A model generated the notes under the pieces. It made no database searches. It saw only the letters and a list, made by a program, of their open reading frames with translations, and was not told the DNA's origin. A stretch of DNA of 64,000 bases, taken from Cohnella lupini (lineage in GTDB: Bacteria > Bacillota > Bacilli > Paenibacillales > Paenibacillaceae). The translations under genes were made by a program, and so were the position numbers. The stretch spans positions 31,133 to 95,132 of the forward strand of contig NZ_QRDY01000021.1 in assembly GCF_003386205.1 (NCBI RefSeq). The letters run 5' to 3'. Positions within the stretch are counted from its first letter, which is position 1; each line of letters begins with the position of its first letter. Shown here piece after piece: positions 23,027-31,599 of the stretch.

Positions 23027-24157
23027 ATGTTGAAGATTGGATCTCATGTATCTTTTTCCGACAAAGGCTTGTTGACGGCGACCAAAGAGGCGGTATCTTA
23101 CGGCTCCGGTACTTTCATGATTTACACGGGGGCACCGCAGAATACCCGCAGAAAACCGATCGAGGATCTATACATCCCCCAAGGCAAAGAATTGATGGCC
23201 GCTAACGGCATCGGCGAAATCGTCGTACATGCGCCTTACATTGTAAATCTTGGCTCTTATAAGGAAGATACTTATCGCCTGGCCGTCGATTTTCTGCAGG
23301 AAGAGATTCGCAGAACGCACCAAATCGGCGTGAAGAACATCGTTCTGCATCCGGGCGCTTACACGGACAAGGATGCGGAATACGGAATCGCTAGAATCGC
23401 CGAAGGATTAAACGAAGTGCTGGAAGCGACGAAAGAGACGGACGTCAACATCGCCCTCGAGACGATGGCGGGCAAAGGTACGGAGATCGGTCGCAGCTTC
23501 GAAGAGCTGGCTCAGATTATCGAACGCGTGCATTTGAACAACCGTCTGACGGTTTGCATGGATACTTGCCACATTCACGACGCCGGTTACGACATCGTCG
23601 GCGACGTGGATGGCGTTCTGCGCAAGTTCGACGAGCTCGTCGGCCTTGATCGGATTGCGGTCGTACACGTGAACGATAGCAAAAATCCGGTAGGCGCCGG
23701 AAAGGATCGCCATGCTCCGATCGGTTCGGGATGGATCGGGTACGAAGGTATCGCCGGAGTGGTCGGTCACGAACTGCTAAAGGACAAGCCGTTCATCCTC
23801 GAGACTCCTTGGATAGGCAAAACCGAATCCTCCGAGCGCCCGATGTACGAAGCGGAGATCGCGATGCTTCGCGGAGATGCGGCCGATCGTTTCGGCGGGG
23901 AATTCCTCGAAGACGTGGAGCGGATCCACTATTTCTTCGACAAAGTAGGAATCGAACCCCGTTTATACGTCTTGAATACTTGGGAATTGATTAAATCCGA
24001 CGCCAAAGCGAGAAAAGCGGATCCGAGGGAGCCGATGGAACGGCTTTACGACATGCTGATGGAGCAACGCGTGTTATCGGGAGATTATAGCGAGGAAGCG
24101 ATCAACCAGCGTTTGTTAGGGTTCCTAGCGGGACGTGAATGGTTGGATAGCTTATAA
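23027..24157 (+). CDS. nfo: Endonuclease IV with C-terminal extension
   Basis: Zinc-dependent AP endonuclease of base excision repair. The TIM-barrel metal ligands are visible: GSHVSF, VVHAPYI, LHPGAYT, ALETMAGKG, CMDTCHIHDAGYD, VHVNDS, DRHAPIGSG, ILETPW. The protein has 376 residues, while typical Nfo is about 280-300. The extra 85 or so C-terminal residues (HYFFDKVGIEPRLYVLNTWE to GREWLDSL) are helical and have no motif I know. The start ATG 23027 follows GAGAGGAG. Monocistronic by spacing. Confidence 0.92.
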   Translation: MLKIGSHVSFSDKGLLTATKEAVSYGSGTFMIYTGAPQNTRRKPIEDLYIPQGKELMAANGIGEIVVHAPYIVNLGSYKEDTYRLAVDFLQEEIRRTHQIGVKNIVLHPGAYTDKDAEYGIARIAEGLNEVLEATKETDVNIALETMAGKGTEIGRSFEELAQIIERVHLNNRLTVCMDTCHIHDAGYDIVGDVDGVLRKFDELVGLDRIAVVHVNDSKNPVGAGKDRHAPIGSGWIGYEGIAGVVGHELLKDKPFILETPWIGKTESSERPMYEAEIAMLRGDAADRFGGEFLEDVERIHYFFDKVGIEPRLYVLNTWELIKSDAKARKADPREPMERLYDMLMEQRVLSGDYSEEAINQRLLGFLAGREWLDSL

Positions 24158-24210
24158 GATTCAAGTCTGTAACGAATGAAAGCGTCATGAAGAGAGGAAG
24201 AGAAAGAACC

Positions 24211-25110
24211 ATGACTCACAGTAATCAGCCTCAGGATGGAAAACGGCTTGAGGACAAAAGCATACGGGCACGCATGCTGATCTCCTGTCCGGATAAAGCG
24301 GGAATCGTAGCCGCCGTGTCGCAATTCCTGTACGAGCAAGGAGCTAACATCGTTCAATCGGATCAGTACACGATGGATCCGGAAGGCGGCATGTTCTTCA
24401 TGCGGATCGAATTCGACTTGCAGGAGCTCGAGTCGAGATTGCCTTCCCTGCAAGAGGATTTCAACCGCATCTCCGATCGATTCTCAATGAGGTGGAGCAT
24501 TTTCCGTGCCGCACGCCGCAAGAGAATCGCTATTTTCGTATCCAAGGAAGATCATTGCTTGGTGGAATTACTGTGGCAATGGCAAGCGGGCGACTTGGAT
24601 GCCGAGATCAGCATGGTTATTAGCAACCATAACGACATGAGAGGGTTGGTCGAATCCTTCGGCATTCCTTATCATCATATTCCGGTCACGGCTGAGACTA
24701 AAGCCGAAGCCGAGCAGAAGCAAAGGGAGCTCACCTCGGGCAAAATCGATCTAATCGTACTGGCCAGGTACATGCAGATCGTGTCTCCAAAATTCATCGA
24801 GCAATACCATAATCGCATCATTAATATCCATCACTCGTTCTTGCCTGCTTTCGTTGGGGGCAAGCCCTACCAGCAAGCCTACAACCGTGGCGTTAAGCTG
24901 ATCGGGGCGACGGCGCATTACGTTACGGAGGAGCTGGACGGCGGACCGATCATCGAGCAAGACGTGCAGCGGGTAAGTCATAGAGACAACGTCAACGAGT
25001 TGAAAAGGATGGGGCGGCATATCGAGAGAATCGTCCTGGCGCGCGCGGTGAAGTGGCATGTCGAGGACAGATTGCTCGTCTACCAGAATAAAACCGTCGC
25101 ATTCGTTTAA
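24211..25110 (+). CDS. purU: Formyltetrahydrofolate deformylase
   Basis: Hydrolyses 10-formyl-THF to formate and THF, balancing one-carbon and purine supply. 299 residues: an N-terminal ACT domain (ISCPDKAGIVAAVSQFLYEQGANI, about 22-95) and a C-terminal formyltransferase fold with INIHHSFLPAFVGGKPY and LIGATAHYVTEELDGGPII, where the catalytic His and Asp lie. I chose ATG 24211, nine bases or so after GAGAGGAAG; an in-frame ATG at 24187 overlaps that site. About 50 bases behind nfo. Confidence 0.94.
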   Translation: MTHSNQPQDGKRLEDKSIRARMLISCPDKAGIVAAVSQFLYEQGANIVQSDQYTMDPEGGMFFMRIEFDLQELESRLPSLQEDFNRISDRFSMRWSIFRAARRKRIAIFVSKEDHCLVELLWQWQAGDLDAEISMVISNHNDMRGLVESFGIPYHHIPVTAETKAEAEQKQRELTSGKIDLIVLARYMQIVSPKFIEQYHNRIINIHHSFLPAFVGGKPYQQAYNRGVKLIGATAHYVTEELDGGPIIEQDVQRVSHRDNVNELKRMGRHIERIVLARAVKWHVEDRLLVYQNKTVAFV

Positions 25111-25213
25111 CGCTAACGGATAGGCTGGGAAGGGCTCTTAGAAATGAATTATTCCGCGATAATCGTCGGCAGGACAGCGCGAAATACTGCTTTTCACTTG
25201 TACGGACATGTTA

Positions 25214-25242
25214 TGGAAATGATGAAAAGACCATGTTACAAT
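25214..25242 (+). promoter_or_regulatory. Possible tkt promoter
   Basis: TGGAAA, 17 bases, TACAAT with an upstream TG (extended -10, TGTTACAAT) about 105 bases before the transketolase start. Only the -10 is convincing. Confidence 0.4.
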
Positions 25243-25346
25243 GTATAGGTTCGGCCAGCCAAGGTCAAAAAAGGGTTATAGCTGTACGATTCGCGGCTCC
25301 AAAGTCCGAACGTACTTGTGAATAGAATCGAGGAGGGTTTTTCTTA

Positions 25347-27359
25347 ATGACTGTAAGCACTAGCGCAATCGACCAATTATCGGTAACGACTATCCGAACG
25401 CTTTCCATCGATGCCATCGAGAAAGCCAAATCCGGCCATCCGGGCATGCCGATGGGCGCCGCGCCAATGGGGTATCAACTATTCGCCAAAACGATGAAGC
25501 ATAACCCGTCCCGTCCGCAGTGGATCGATCGCGATCGCTTCGTACTCTCCGCCGGACACGGCTCCATGCTTCTATACTCCTTGCTGCATCTCAGCGGGTA
25601 CAATTTGCCTTTGGAAGAGCTTAAGAACTTTCGCCAATGGGGCTCCCTGACTCCGGGACATCCGGAATTCGGACATACGGCAGGCGTCGACGCGACTACG
25701 GGACCTCTCGGTCAAGGAATCGCAATGGCAGTCGGAATGGCGATAGCCGAAACCCAACTTGCTTCTACTTACAATCGCGACGGACATAACGTTATCAATC
25801 ACTATACTTACTCCATCTGCGGAGATGGCGATTTAATGGAAGGGATCTCCCATGAAGCCGCTTCGATGGCGGGCCATATGAAGCTGGGCAAGCTGGTCGT
25901 TCTGTACGATTCCAACGATATCTCCTTGGACGGCGAACTGAACCTGTCGTTCTCGGAGAGCGTTGCCAAGCGTTTCGAAGGCTATGGATGGCAATATATC
26001 CGCGTAGAGGACGGAAACGACCTGGACGCGTTGGCGAAGGCTATTGCCCAAGCGCAAACGGATGGAGAAAAACCGACGCTGATCGAAGTGAAGACGGTCA
26101 TCGGATACGGCTCCCCGAACAAAGGCGGAAAAGGCGGCCATGCTGGCCCGCACGGTTCCCCTCTTGGCGCCGACGAAGCCAAATTAACGAAAAGCTTCTA
26201 CCAATGGCCGCATGAGGAGTTCTATGTTCCCGACGAGGTTCGGGCTCATTTCGCCGAAATCAAACAAGCGGGAGAGCAAGCGAATGCGGCATGGGATGCT
26301 CAGTTCGCGTCTTACAAAGCGGCATATCCCGAACTTGCTGCCCAATTCGAAGGTGCTATCGCAGGAGAATTGCCGAGCGGTTGGGATACGGATTTACCTG
26401 TCTATACGACTTCCGATAAACCTCTCTCCACTCGCGTCGCTTCCGGTAACGCTTTGAACGGATTGGCGAAGAACGTTCCTTACCTGGTAGGCGGCTCCGC
26501 CGACTTGGAAAGCTCGACGATGACGCACTTGAAGGGCTTGCCTTTATTCAAGCCGGGCAGCTACGACGGTCGGAATATATACTTCGGAGTTCGCGAATTC
26601 GGAATGGCTGCGGCCATGAACGGAATCATGCTGCACGGAGGGTTGAAAGTGTACGGCGGTACGTTCTTCGTATTCACCGACTACCTGCGTCCGGCGGTTC
26701 GTCTTGCCGCGATCATGGGTCTCCCGGTCGTCTACGTCCTGACGCATGACAGCATCGCGGTCGGCGAAGACGGCCCTACGCATGAGCCTATCGAGCAATT
26801 GGCTTCCATCCGCATTATCCCGAACCTGACGGTTATCCGTCCGGCCGACGGCAACGAAACTTCCGCCGCATGGGCATATGCGTTGCAAAATAAAGACAAT
26901 CCGGTCGCGTTGGTGCTAACGCGCCAAAACCTGCCGATCCTCGAAGGAACGGCGAACGCGCGCGACAGCATTTCCAAGGGCGGATATGTCGTTTCCGAAG
27001 CGGCTAACGGTCAACCTCAGGGGATTCTGATCGCTACGGGTTCGGAGGTTCAGCTAGCCGTAGCGTCCCAGAAGGCTCTTGCAGAGCAAGGCATTCACGT
27101 CCGCGTCGTCAGCTTGCCGAGCTTCGACCTGTTCGAGAAGCAAGACGCTGGCTACAGAGAGAGCGTCCTGCCTAAAGCGATCAAAGCCCGGTTGGCGATG
27201 GAGATGGCGTCTCCGTTCGGTTGGGAGCGTTACGTCGGAGATAGCGGCGCAGTTATCGGTATATCGACGTTCGGAGCATCCGCGCCGGGCGACCGCGTCA
27301 TCCAGGAATACGGCTTCACGGTGGACAACGTAGTGACGCAGTTCAAGAAACTCGTATAG
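25347..27359 (+). CDS. tkt: Transketolase
   Basis: Thiamine-diphosphate enzyme of the non-oxidative pentose phosphate pathway. 670 residues, usual length. Motifs: KSGHPGMPMGAAPMGY (N-terminal active-site His), GPLGQGIAMAVGMA, the ThDP motif GDGDLMEGISHEA to ND.ISLDG, and the pyrimidine-domain signature GREFGMAAAMNGIMLHGG (here VREFGMAAA). C-terminal regulatory domain present (ILIATGSEVQLAVASQKAL, SMPSFDLFEKQ-like). ATG 25347 behind GAGGAGGG. The ppnP gene follows 32 bases later and may be cotranscribed. Confidence 0.97.
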   Translation: MTVSTSAIDQLSVTTIRTLSIDAIEKAKSGHPGMPMGAAPMGYQLFAKTMKHNPSRPQWIDRDRFVLSAGHGSMLLYSLLHLSGYNLPLEELKNFRQWGSLTPGHPEFGHTAGVDATTGPLGQGIAMAVGMAIAETQLASTYNRDGHNVINHYTYSICGDGDLMEGISHEAASMAGHMKLGKLVVLYDSNDISLDGELNLSFSESVAKRFEGYGWQYIRVEDGNDLDALAKAIAQAQTDGEKPTLIEVKTVIGYGSPNKGGKGGHAGPHGSPLGADEAKLTKSFYQWPHEEFYVPDEVRAHFAEIKQAGEQANAAWDAQFASYKAAYPELAAQFEGAIAGELPSGWDTDLPVYTTSDKPLSTRVASGNALNGLAKNVPYLVGGSADLESSTMTHLKGLPLFKPGSYDGRNIYFGVREFGMAAAMNGIMLHGGLKVYGGTFFVFTDYLRPAVRLAAIMGLPVVYVLTHDSIAVGEDGPTHEPIEQLASIRIIPNLTVIRPADGNETSAAWAYALQNKDNPVALVLTRQNLPILEGTANARDSISKGGYVVSEAANGQPQGILIATGSEVQLAVASQKALAEQGIHVRVVSLPSFDLFEKQDAGYRESVLPKAIKARLAMEMASPFGWERYVGDSGAVIGISTFGASAPGDRVIQEYGFTVDNVVTQFKKLV

Positions 27360-27391
27360 AACATAGCTGTTATAGGGGAGCTGGGGAAACC

Positions 27392-27706
27392 ATGTCGCAA
27401 TACAACAACGTATCCGTAGTGAAGAAAGCCAATGTTTATTTCGAAGGAAAAGTAACGAGCCGCACCGTACTATTCGAAGACGGAACGAAAGTAACCTTGG
27501 GGATCATGCTTCCGGGCGAATACGAATTCGGAACTTCGCAGAAGGAAATCATGGATATCCAAGCCGGAGAGCTTTCCGTTTTGCTACCGGGCAACGACCA
27601 ATGGCTCGAGATCGCCGAGCCGACTAAATTCGAAGTGCCGGCTAACGCAAGCTTCAAGCTTAAAGTAAGAACGGTCACCGATTATATTTGCTCGTATATC
27701 GACTAA
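27392..27706 (+). CDS. ppnP: Pyrimidine/purine nucleoside phosphorylase
   Basis: 104-residue cupin of the DUF1255/PpnP family. It cleaves nucleosides with phosphate, releasing base and ribose 1-phosphate. Family text is unmistakable: NVYFEGKVTSRTVLFEDGTKVTLGIMLPGEYEFGTSQKEIMDI, GNDQWLEI and VRTVTDYICSYID. ATG 27392 has AGGGGAGCTGGGG upstream. Its position after transketolase suits pentose salvage. A strong bidirectional terminator follows. Confidence 0.93.
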   Translation: MSQYNNVSVVKKANVYFEGKVTSRTVLFEDGTKVTLGIMLPGEYEFGTSQKEIMDIQAGELSVLLPGNDQWLEIAEPTKFEVPANASFKLKVRTVTDYICSYID

Positions 27707-27740
27707 CGTTTGGTTAAGCCTTCAAATCATCGATCAATAA

Positions 27741-27790
27741 GCCAAAAGCCTCCCGTTCGCAGATCATCCTGCGAATGGGAGGCTTTTGGC
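27741..27790. terminator. Bidirectional terminator between ppnP and the dehydrogenase gene
   Basis: A 22-base stem (GCCAAAAGCCTCCC-G-TTCGCAG with its complement, one G-T pair) around ATCATC. A/T-rich flanks give T runs in both directions, serving the two convergent genes. Confidence 0.9.
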
Positions 27791-27799
27791 TTTACGATT

Positions 27800-29056
27800 T
27801 TATTGGGATTGGGAAACGATATACTCCTGTAGCTGAAGTCGCTGATATAGCGGCAGAGCGGAGAGCATGCAGCCGTATTTGAAGGTGCCGGGGCTGCGTT
27901 CGATTCTAATAATTTTTGCGGTCATCGGCGGAAGCTCGGACTCCTGAAGGAAATGAATAACGATGAACATATCCTTCTCTAGAGGGAAATCCGATTCGAT
28001 TTGTATGCCGTCCTCCGATAGGTCGCGTAGGTGGCCAAGAACGGATTGGCCGCTGAAGCCGCCGTCGCCTTCCCACTGATAGATGGACATCATAAGCGGA
28101 ATATCCAGCGGCAATCTGGTTGTTTTCCTTCTTTCCGCGTTTTTCTTCTCCGCTGTAGCCGGAATGACGGGCTCTCCGATCTTCTTGCCGATCCAATTCT
28201 CGTAAATATGGGCAAGCGCGGCAAGATCGGATTCGCCGTAGCCTGCGGATTGGCCGAGCTGGAACAAGCTTTTGGTGGCTTCCAGCATCGGAGTGGACAC
28301 CCCGATGGAGTCCGTTAGAACGGAGGAGAGCCGAAGATCCTTCAACATGAGAGCCAAGGAAAACTGCACGCTGTAATCGCCTTCGATGATCTTCCTGCCC
28401 TTAAGATCGGCTTGTTTACTAGCCGCACCGCCGGATTGAACGACGCGAAGGAAGGAGGACGCGTCGATACCGCTCTTCGCGGCGATCGCCATGCCTTCGA
28501 TGAGCCCAGCCGCGTTAATACCGACGATCGTATTATGAGCTAACTTGGCGGTAGCTCCGCTTCCGTTCTCGCCCATGTAAATAATTTCGCGACCCATCGA
28601 CAGCAGAATGTCCTGATGATCGTCGATCGTTTGTTTGTCGCCGCCGGCCATGAACAGTAACGAACCATCTATAGCAGCGGGCTTGCTCCCCGTCACTGGC
28701 GCATCTATAAAATCGGAGAACCGACTCGAGACTTCCGAAGCCAACTTCAATGCAAGCGTCGGCGAGATGGTGCTGCTGTCGATAATGGTCGTACCGGGTT
28801 TAAGCTCCTTAAGAATACCGTCTTCGCCGAAGTAAACCTCTTCGATGGCTTGGTCGTTGCTGATCATCGTTATGACCACGTCAACCCGTTTCGCCACCTC
28901 AAGCGGAGAATCGACTTCGTCGGCCCCTAGCTCGATCAATTGCGCTGCTTTGCCCGGCGTTCGGTTGTATACGAGCACCGAGTAACCTTTACGTAATAAA
29001 TTCGCGGCCATGGGCTCTCCCATTGTCCCTAGTCCGATAAATCCGATTGATTTCAT
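27800..29056 (-). CDS. Beta-hydroxyacid dehydrogenase fused to a PilZ domain
   Basis: 418 residues from ATG 29056 behind GGAGG. Residues 1-295 are an NAD(P)-dependent 3-hydroxyisobutyrate/tartronate semialdehyde reductase-type enzyme: GFIGLGTMGEPMA Rossmann motif, DAPVTGSKPAA substrate motif, and catalytic Lys K171 in GATAKLAHN. Residues about 305-418 form a PilZ domain with both c-di-GMP contacts: RKTTR (310-314, RxxxR) and DLSEDG (345-350, D/NxSxxG). The gene would link a metabolic oxidoreductase to c-di-GMP level. The substrate cannot be told from sequence. The frame is continuous, so the fusion is not an artefact of neighbouring genes. Confidence 0.88.
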   Translation of the reverse strand: MKSIGFIGLGTMGEPMAANLLRKGYSVLVYNRTPGKAAQLIELGADEVDSPLEVAKRVDVVITMISNDQAIEEVYFGEDGILKELKPGTTIIDSSTISPTLALKLASEVSSRFSDFIDAPVTGSKPAAIDGSLLFMAGGDKQTIDDHQDILLSMGREIIYMGENGSGATAKLAHNTIVGINAAGLIEGMAIAAKSGIDASSFLRVVQSGGAASKQADLKGRKIIEGDYSVQFSLALMLKDLRLSSVLTDSIGVSTPMLEATKSLFQLGQSAGYGESDLAALAHIYENWIGKKIGEPVIPATAEKKNAERRKTTRLPLDIPLMMSIYQWEGDGGFSGQSVLGHLRDLSEDGIQIESDFPLEKDMFIVIHFLQESELPPMTAKIIRIERSPGTFKYGCMLSALPLYQRLQLQEYIVSQSQ

Positions 29057-29094
29057 GATTAGAGTCCTCCGATTCGAAAGTAGCATCAGCACTT

Positions 29095-29103
29095 ATTATA
29101 CCA
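29095..29103 (-). promoter_or_regulatory. Extended -10 promoter of the dehydrogenase-PilZ gene
   Basis: TGGTATAAT on the minus strand about 40 bases upstream of the start codon. The -35 region is poor. Confidence 0.5.
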
Positions 29104-29234
29104 CTAGAACGATGAATTTGGACGTTAGCCGCTTACTCGGAAGTCGGATGGTCGCAACTTGCCCTAAATTTCGCAGTCCGGCGCAGTTTTAGCCACGCTG
29201 CCGCTATCTTCATCAAACCTTCATCGAACCTCGC

Positions 29235-29263
29235 TTGTGTACGGACTGTTTATTCAGTATTCT
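29235..29263 (+). promoter_or_regulatory. Probable pgi promoter
   Basis: TTGTGT, 17 bases, TATTCT, about 47 bases before the pgi start. Confidence 0.45.
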
Positions 29264-29309
29264 ATAGCTAATGTGTTAGATCGATTAAGGTCTTGAAAGG
29301 GAGATGGAT

Positions 29310-30659
29310 ATGAGTAACAACATTCAATTCGATTATTCCAAAGCGCTGCAATTCGTCGGACAACACGAGATCGACAACCTGGCACCGGCCGTCAAGCTAG
29401 CGCACGAGCAATTACATAATGGCACGGGAGCAGGCTCCGACTACTTAGGCTGGATCAATCTGCCATTCGATTACGACAAACAAGAATTCGCGCGGATTCA
29501 AAGCGCGGCCAAGAAAATCCAATCGGATTCCGATGCGCTGATCGTAATCGGCATCGGCGGATCTTACCTCGGAGCTCGCGCCGCGATCGAGATGCTGCAG
29601 CATTCCTTCTATAATACGCTGTCGAAGGAACAACGCCAGGCTCCGCAAATTTTCTACGCGGGCAATAACATCAGCTCGAAGTACGTGACGCATTTGCTCC
29701 AAGCGCTCGAGGGCAAGAATTGGTCGATCAACGTGATCTCCAAGTCCGGAACGACGACGGAGCCCGCAATCGCATTCCGCATTTTCCGCGAAGCGCTCGA
29801 GAACAAGTACGGCAAAGAAGAAGCCCGCAAACGCATTTACGCCACGACGGACAAAGCGCGCGGAGCATTGAAGGTGCTTGCGACCGAAGAGGGCTATGAA
29901 ACGTTCGTCATTCCGGACGACGTCGGAGGCCGCTATTCCGTGTTGACGGCGGTAGGCTTGCTCCCGATCGCGGCGGCGGGCATCGATATCGAATCGATGA
30001 TGAAGGGCGCGCAGGACGCGGCGACAACGTATAACAATCCTAACCTGAGCGAGAATCAGGCTTACCAATACGCGGCCGTTCGCAACGCGTTGTACCGCAA
30101 AGGAAAAGCGGTCGAAATTCTCGTGAACTACGAGCCGGGCTTGCATTTCGTCGCGGAATGGTGGAAGCAATTGTACGGCGAGAGCGAAGGCAAGGATTAC
30201 AAAGGTATTTACCCGTCCTCCGTCGATTTCTCCACGGATTTGCATTCGATGGGACAATTCGTTCAAGAAGGTAACCGGATTATTTTCGAAACGGTGCTGC
30301 AAGTCGGAGAAGTGAAGGAGCAAATCACGATCCAGAACAGCCCGGACGATCTGGACGGCTTGAATTTCCTTGCCGGCCAAACGCTCGACTTCGTGAATAA
30401 GAAAGCATTCCTGGGAACGCTTCTGGCTCATACGGACGGCAACGTGCCCAACTTGATCGTGAATCTCCCGGATATGAGTCCCTACACGTTCGGTTATATG
30501 GTCTACTTCTTCGAGATCGCTTGCGGCGTAAGCGGATATTTGCTCGGCGTTAACCCGTTCGATCAACCCGGCGTGGAAGCCTACAAGAAGAACATGTTCG
30601 CTTTGCTCGGCAAGCCGGGCTTCGAAGAGCAGAAGAAGGCGCTGGAAGCTCGCCTTTAA
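29310..30659 (+). CDS. pgi: Glucose-6-phosphate isomerase
   Basis: Interconverts glucose 6-phosphate and fructose 6-phosphate; supplies both glycolysis and the sugar nucleotides of the neighbouring EPS locus. 449 residues, the shorter Gram-positive form. Signatures: VIGIGGSYLGARAAIEML, VISKSGTTTEPAIAFR, DDVGGRYSVLTAVGLLP, and the catalytic QVGEVKEQI and GVEAYKKNMF regions. I chose ATG 29310 because AGGGAG lies six bases before it; ATG 29304 directly abuts the site. Confidence 0.97.
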   Translation: MSNNIQFDYSKALQFVGQHEIDNLAPAVKLAHEQLHNGTGAGSDYLGWINLPFDYDKQEFARIQSAAKKIQSDSDALIVIGIGGSYLGARAAIEMLQHSFYNTLSKEQRQAPQIFYAGNNISSKYVTHLLQALEGKNWSINVISKSGTTTEPAIAFRIFREALENKYGKEEARKRIYATTDKARGALKVLATEEGYETFVIPDDVGGRYSVLTAVGLLPIAAAGIDIESMMKGAQDAATTYNNPNLSENQAYQYAAVRNALYRKGKAVEILVNYEPGLHFVAEWWKQLYGESEGKDYKGIYPSSVDFSTDLHSMGQFVQEGNRIIFETVLQVGEVKEQITIQNSPDDLDGLNFLAGQTLDFVNKKAFLGTLLAHTDGNVPNLIVNLPDMSPYTFGYMVYFFEIACGVSGYLLGVNPFDQPGVEAYKKNMFALLGKPGFEEQKKALEARL

Positions 30660-30684
30660 TCCAAAACGGCTTTCATGTTAGAAT

Positions 30685-30721
30685 AGGGTCAAGCTGCCTG
30701 AGGGCAAGCTTGACCCTTTTA
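30685..30721 (+). terminator. pgi terminator
   Basis: AGGGTCAAGC-TGCC pairs with GGCA-AGCTTGACCCT (one bulge), followed by TTTT. Confidence 0.85.
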
Positions 30722-30724
30722 CTT

Positions 30725-30779
30725 GACTACGACAATAGCGATATCCTCTGTCCTGAAGGACGCCGTAGTCGTTTTTTTT
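30725..30779 (+). terminator. Second hairpin with T run before the phosphatase gene
   Basis: GACTACG pairs with CGTAGTC across 30 bases that contain an inner GTCC-TGAA-GGAC hairpin, followed by GTTTTTTTTG, 35 bases before the next start codon. Either a tandem terminator for pgi or an attenuator at the head of the EPS locus. Confidence 0.6.
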
Positions 30780-30813
30780 GCTTGTATTCTTAGACCAGGG
30801 AAGTGAATCCGGC

Positions 30814-31599
30814 ATGATAGACATCCATACGCACATTCTACCGGGATTGGATGACGGAGCGGCGAATGAGGAAGACGCGCTCCGTTTGGCCCATGCGGCC
30901 GTAGCAGAGGGAATAACGACGATCATCGCGACGCCGCACCATGCGAATGGAGTCTATACGAACATAGCGCACGAAGTAACGGAACACGTCTTTCGCGTCA
31001 ACGAGAGCATTAAAGCGGCGGGAATGCCGGTGGAGATTAAGCCGGGACAAGAAATACGAGTCCATGACGACCTCATCGAAGCGTGGTTCAGGGAGGAATT
31101 GCTGACGCTGGCCGGCTCTAGATACATCCTTCTGGAGATGCCTTCATCACGCATACCGAAGAAAATGGATGAGCTTATCCACGAGCTGCAGATCATGGAT
31201 CTGAAGCCGATCATCGCGCATCCCGAGCGTAACGCTGAAATCGTGAGGGATCCGGGGAAATTGACGGAGTGGGTCGAGAAGGGGATATATGCCCAAGTGA
31301 CCTCCCACTCCCTGCTTGGCGGCTTCGGCAAGAACATCGAACGCACGGCTTGGACGTTATGCAGAAGCGGGCTTATTCATTTCGTTTCCTCGGATGCCCA
31401 CCATCCGGAGCGGCGAGGCTTTCGATTGCGCGAAGCGTATTCCGCCGTTCGTGAGCGCATGGGAGAACAATGGGAAAACTATTTTCTCGATAATGCGGCG
31501 TGCGCAGCGGGCGATGGCATTATTGGCAGCAAGCCTGCCATCGATCCATCATCGGAAGGGGTTTGGCGGCGACTTAAATCCTACTTTTACGGCCGTTAG
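30814..31599 (+). CDS. ywqE: PHP-type tyrosine-protein phosphatase (CpsB/YwqE)
   Basis: 261 residues. Metal-dependent PHP phosphatase that removes phosphate from the tyrosine kinase of the EPS system. Motifs: IDIHTHILPGLDDGA (first metal HxH), TPHHANGVY, E in LLEMPS, IAHPERN and SSDAHHPERR. Start ATG 30814 follows GGGAAGTG. It stands about 670 bases ahead of the next gene with a terminator between, so it is expressed apart from the main EPS operon, although functionally part of it. Confidence 0.92.
   Translation: MIDIHTHILPGLDDGAANEEDALRLAHAAVAEGITTIIATPHHANGVYTNIAHEVTEHVFRVNESIKAAGMPVEIKPGQEIRVHDDLIEAWFREELLTLAGSRYILLEMPSSRIPKKMDELIHELQIMDLKPIIAHPERNAEIVRDPGKLTEWVEKGIYAQVTSHSLLGGFGKNIERTAWTLCRSGLIHFVSSDAHHPERRGFRLREAYSAVRERMGEQWENYFLDNAACAAGDGIIGSKPAIDPSSEGVWRRLKSYFYGR

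Noticed and set aside
29445..30566. 373-codon open frame on the minus strand inside pgi
   Set aside because: Arises from the codon bias of pgi. Arg/Glu/Asp-rich shadow text, no ribosome site, and full overlap with a certain gene.
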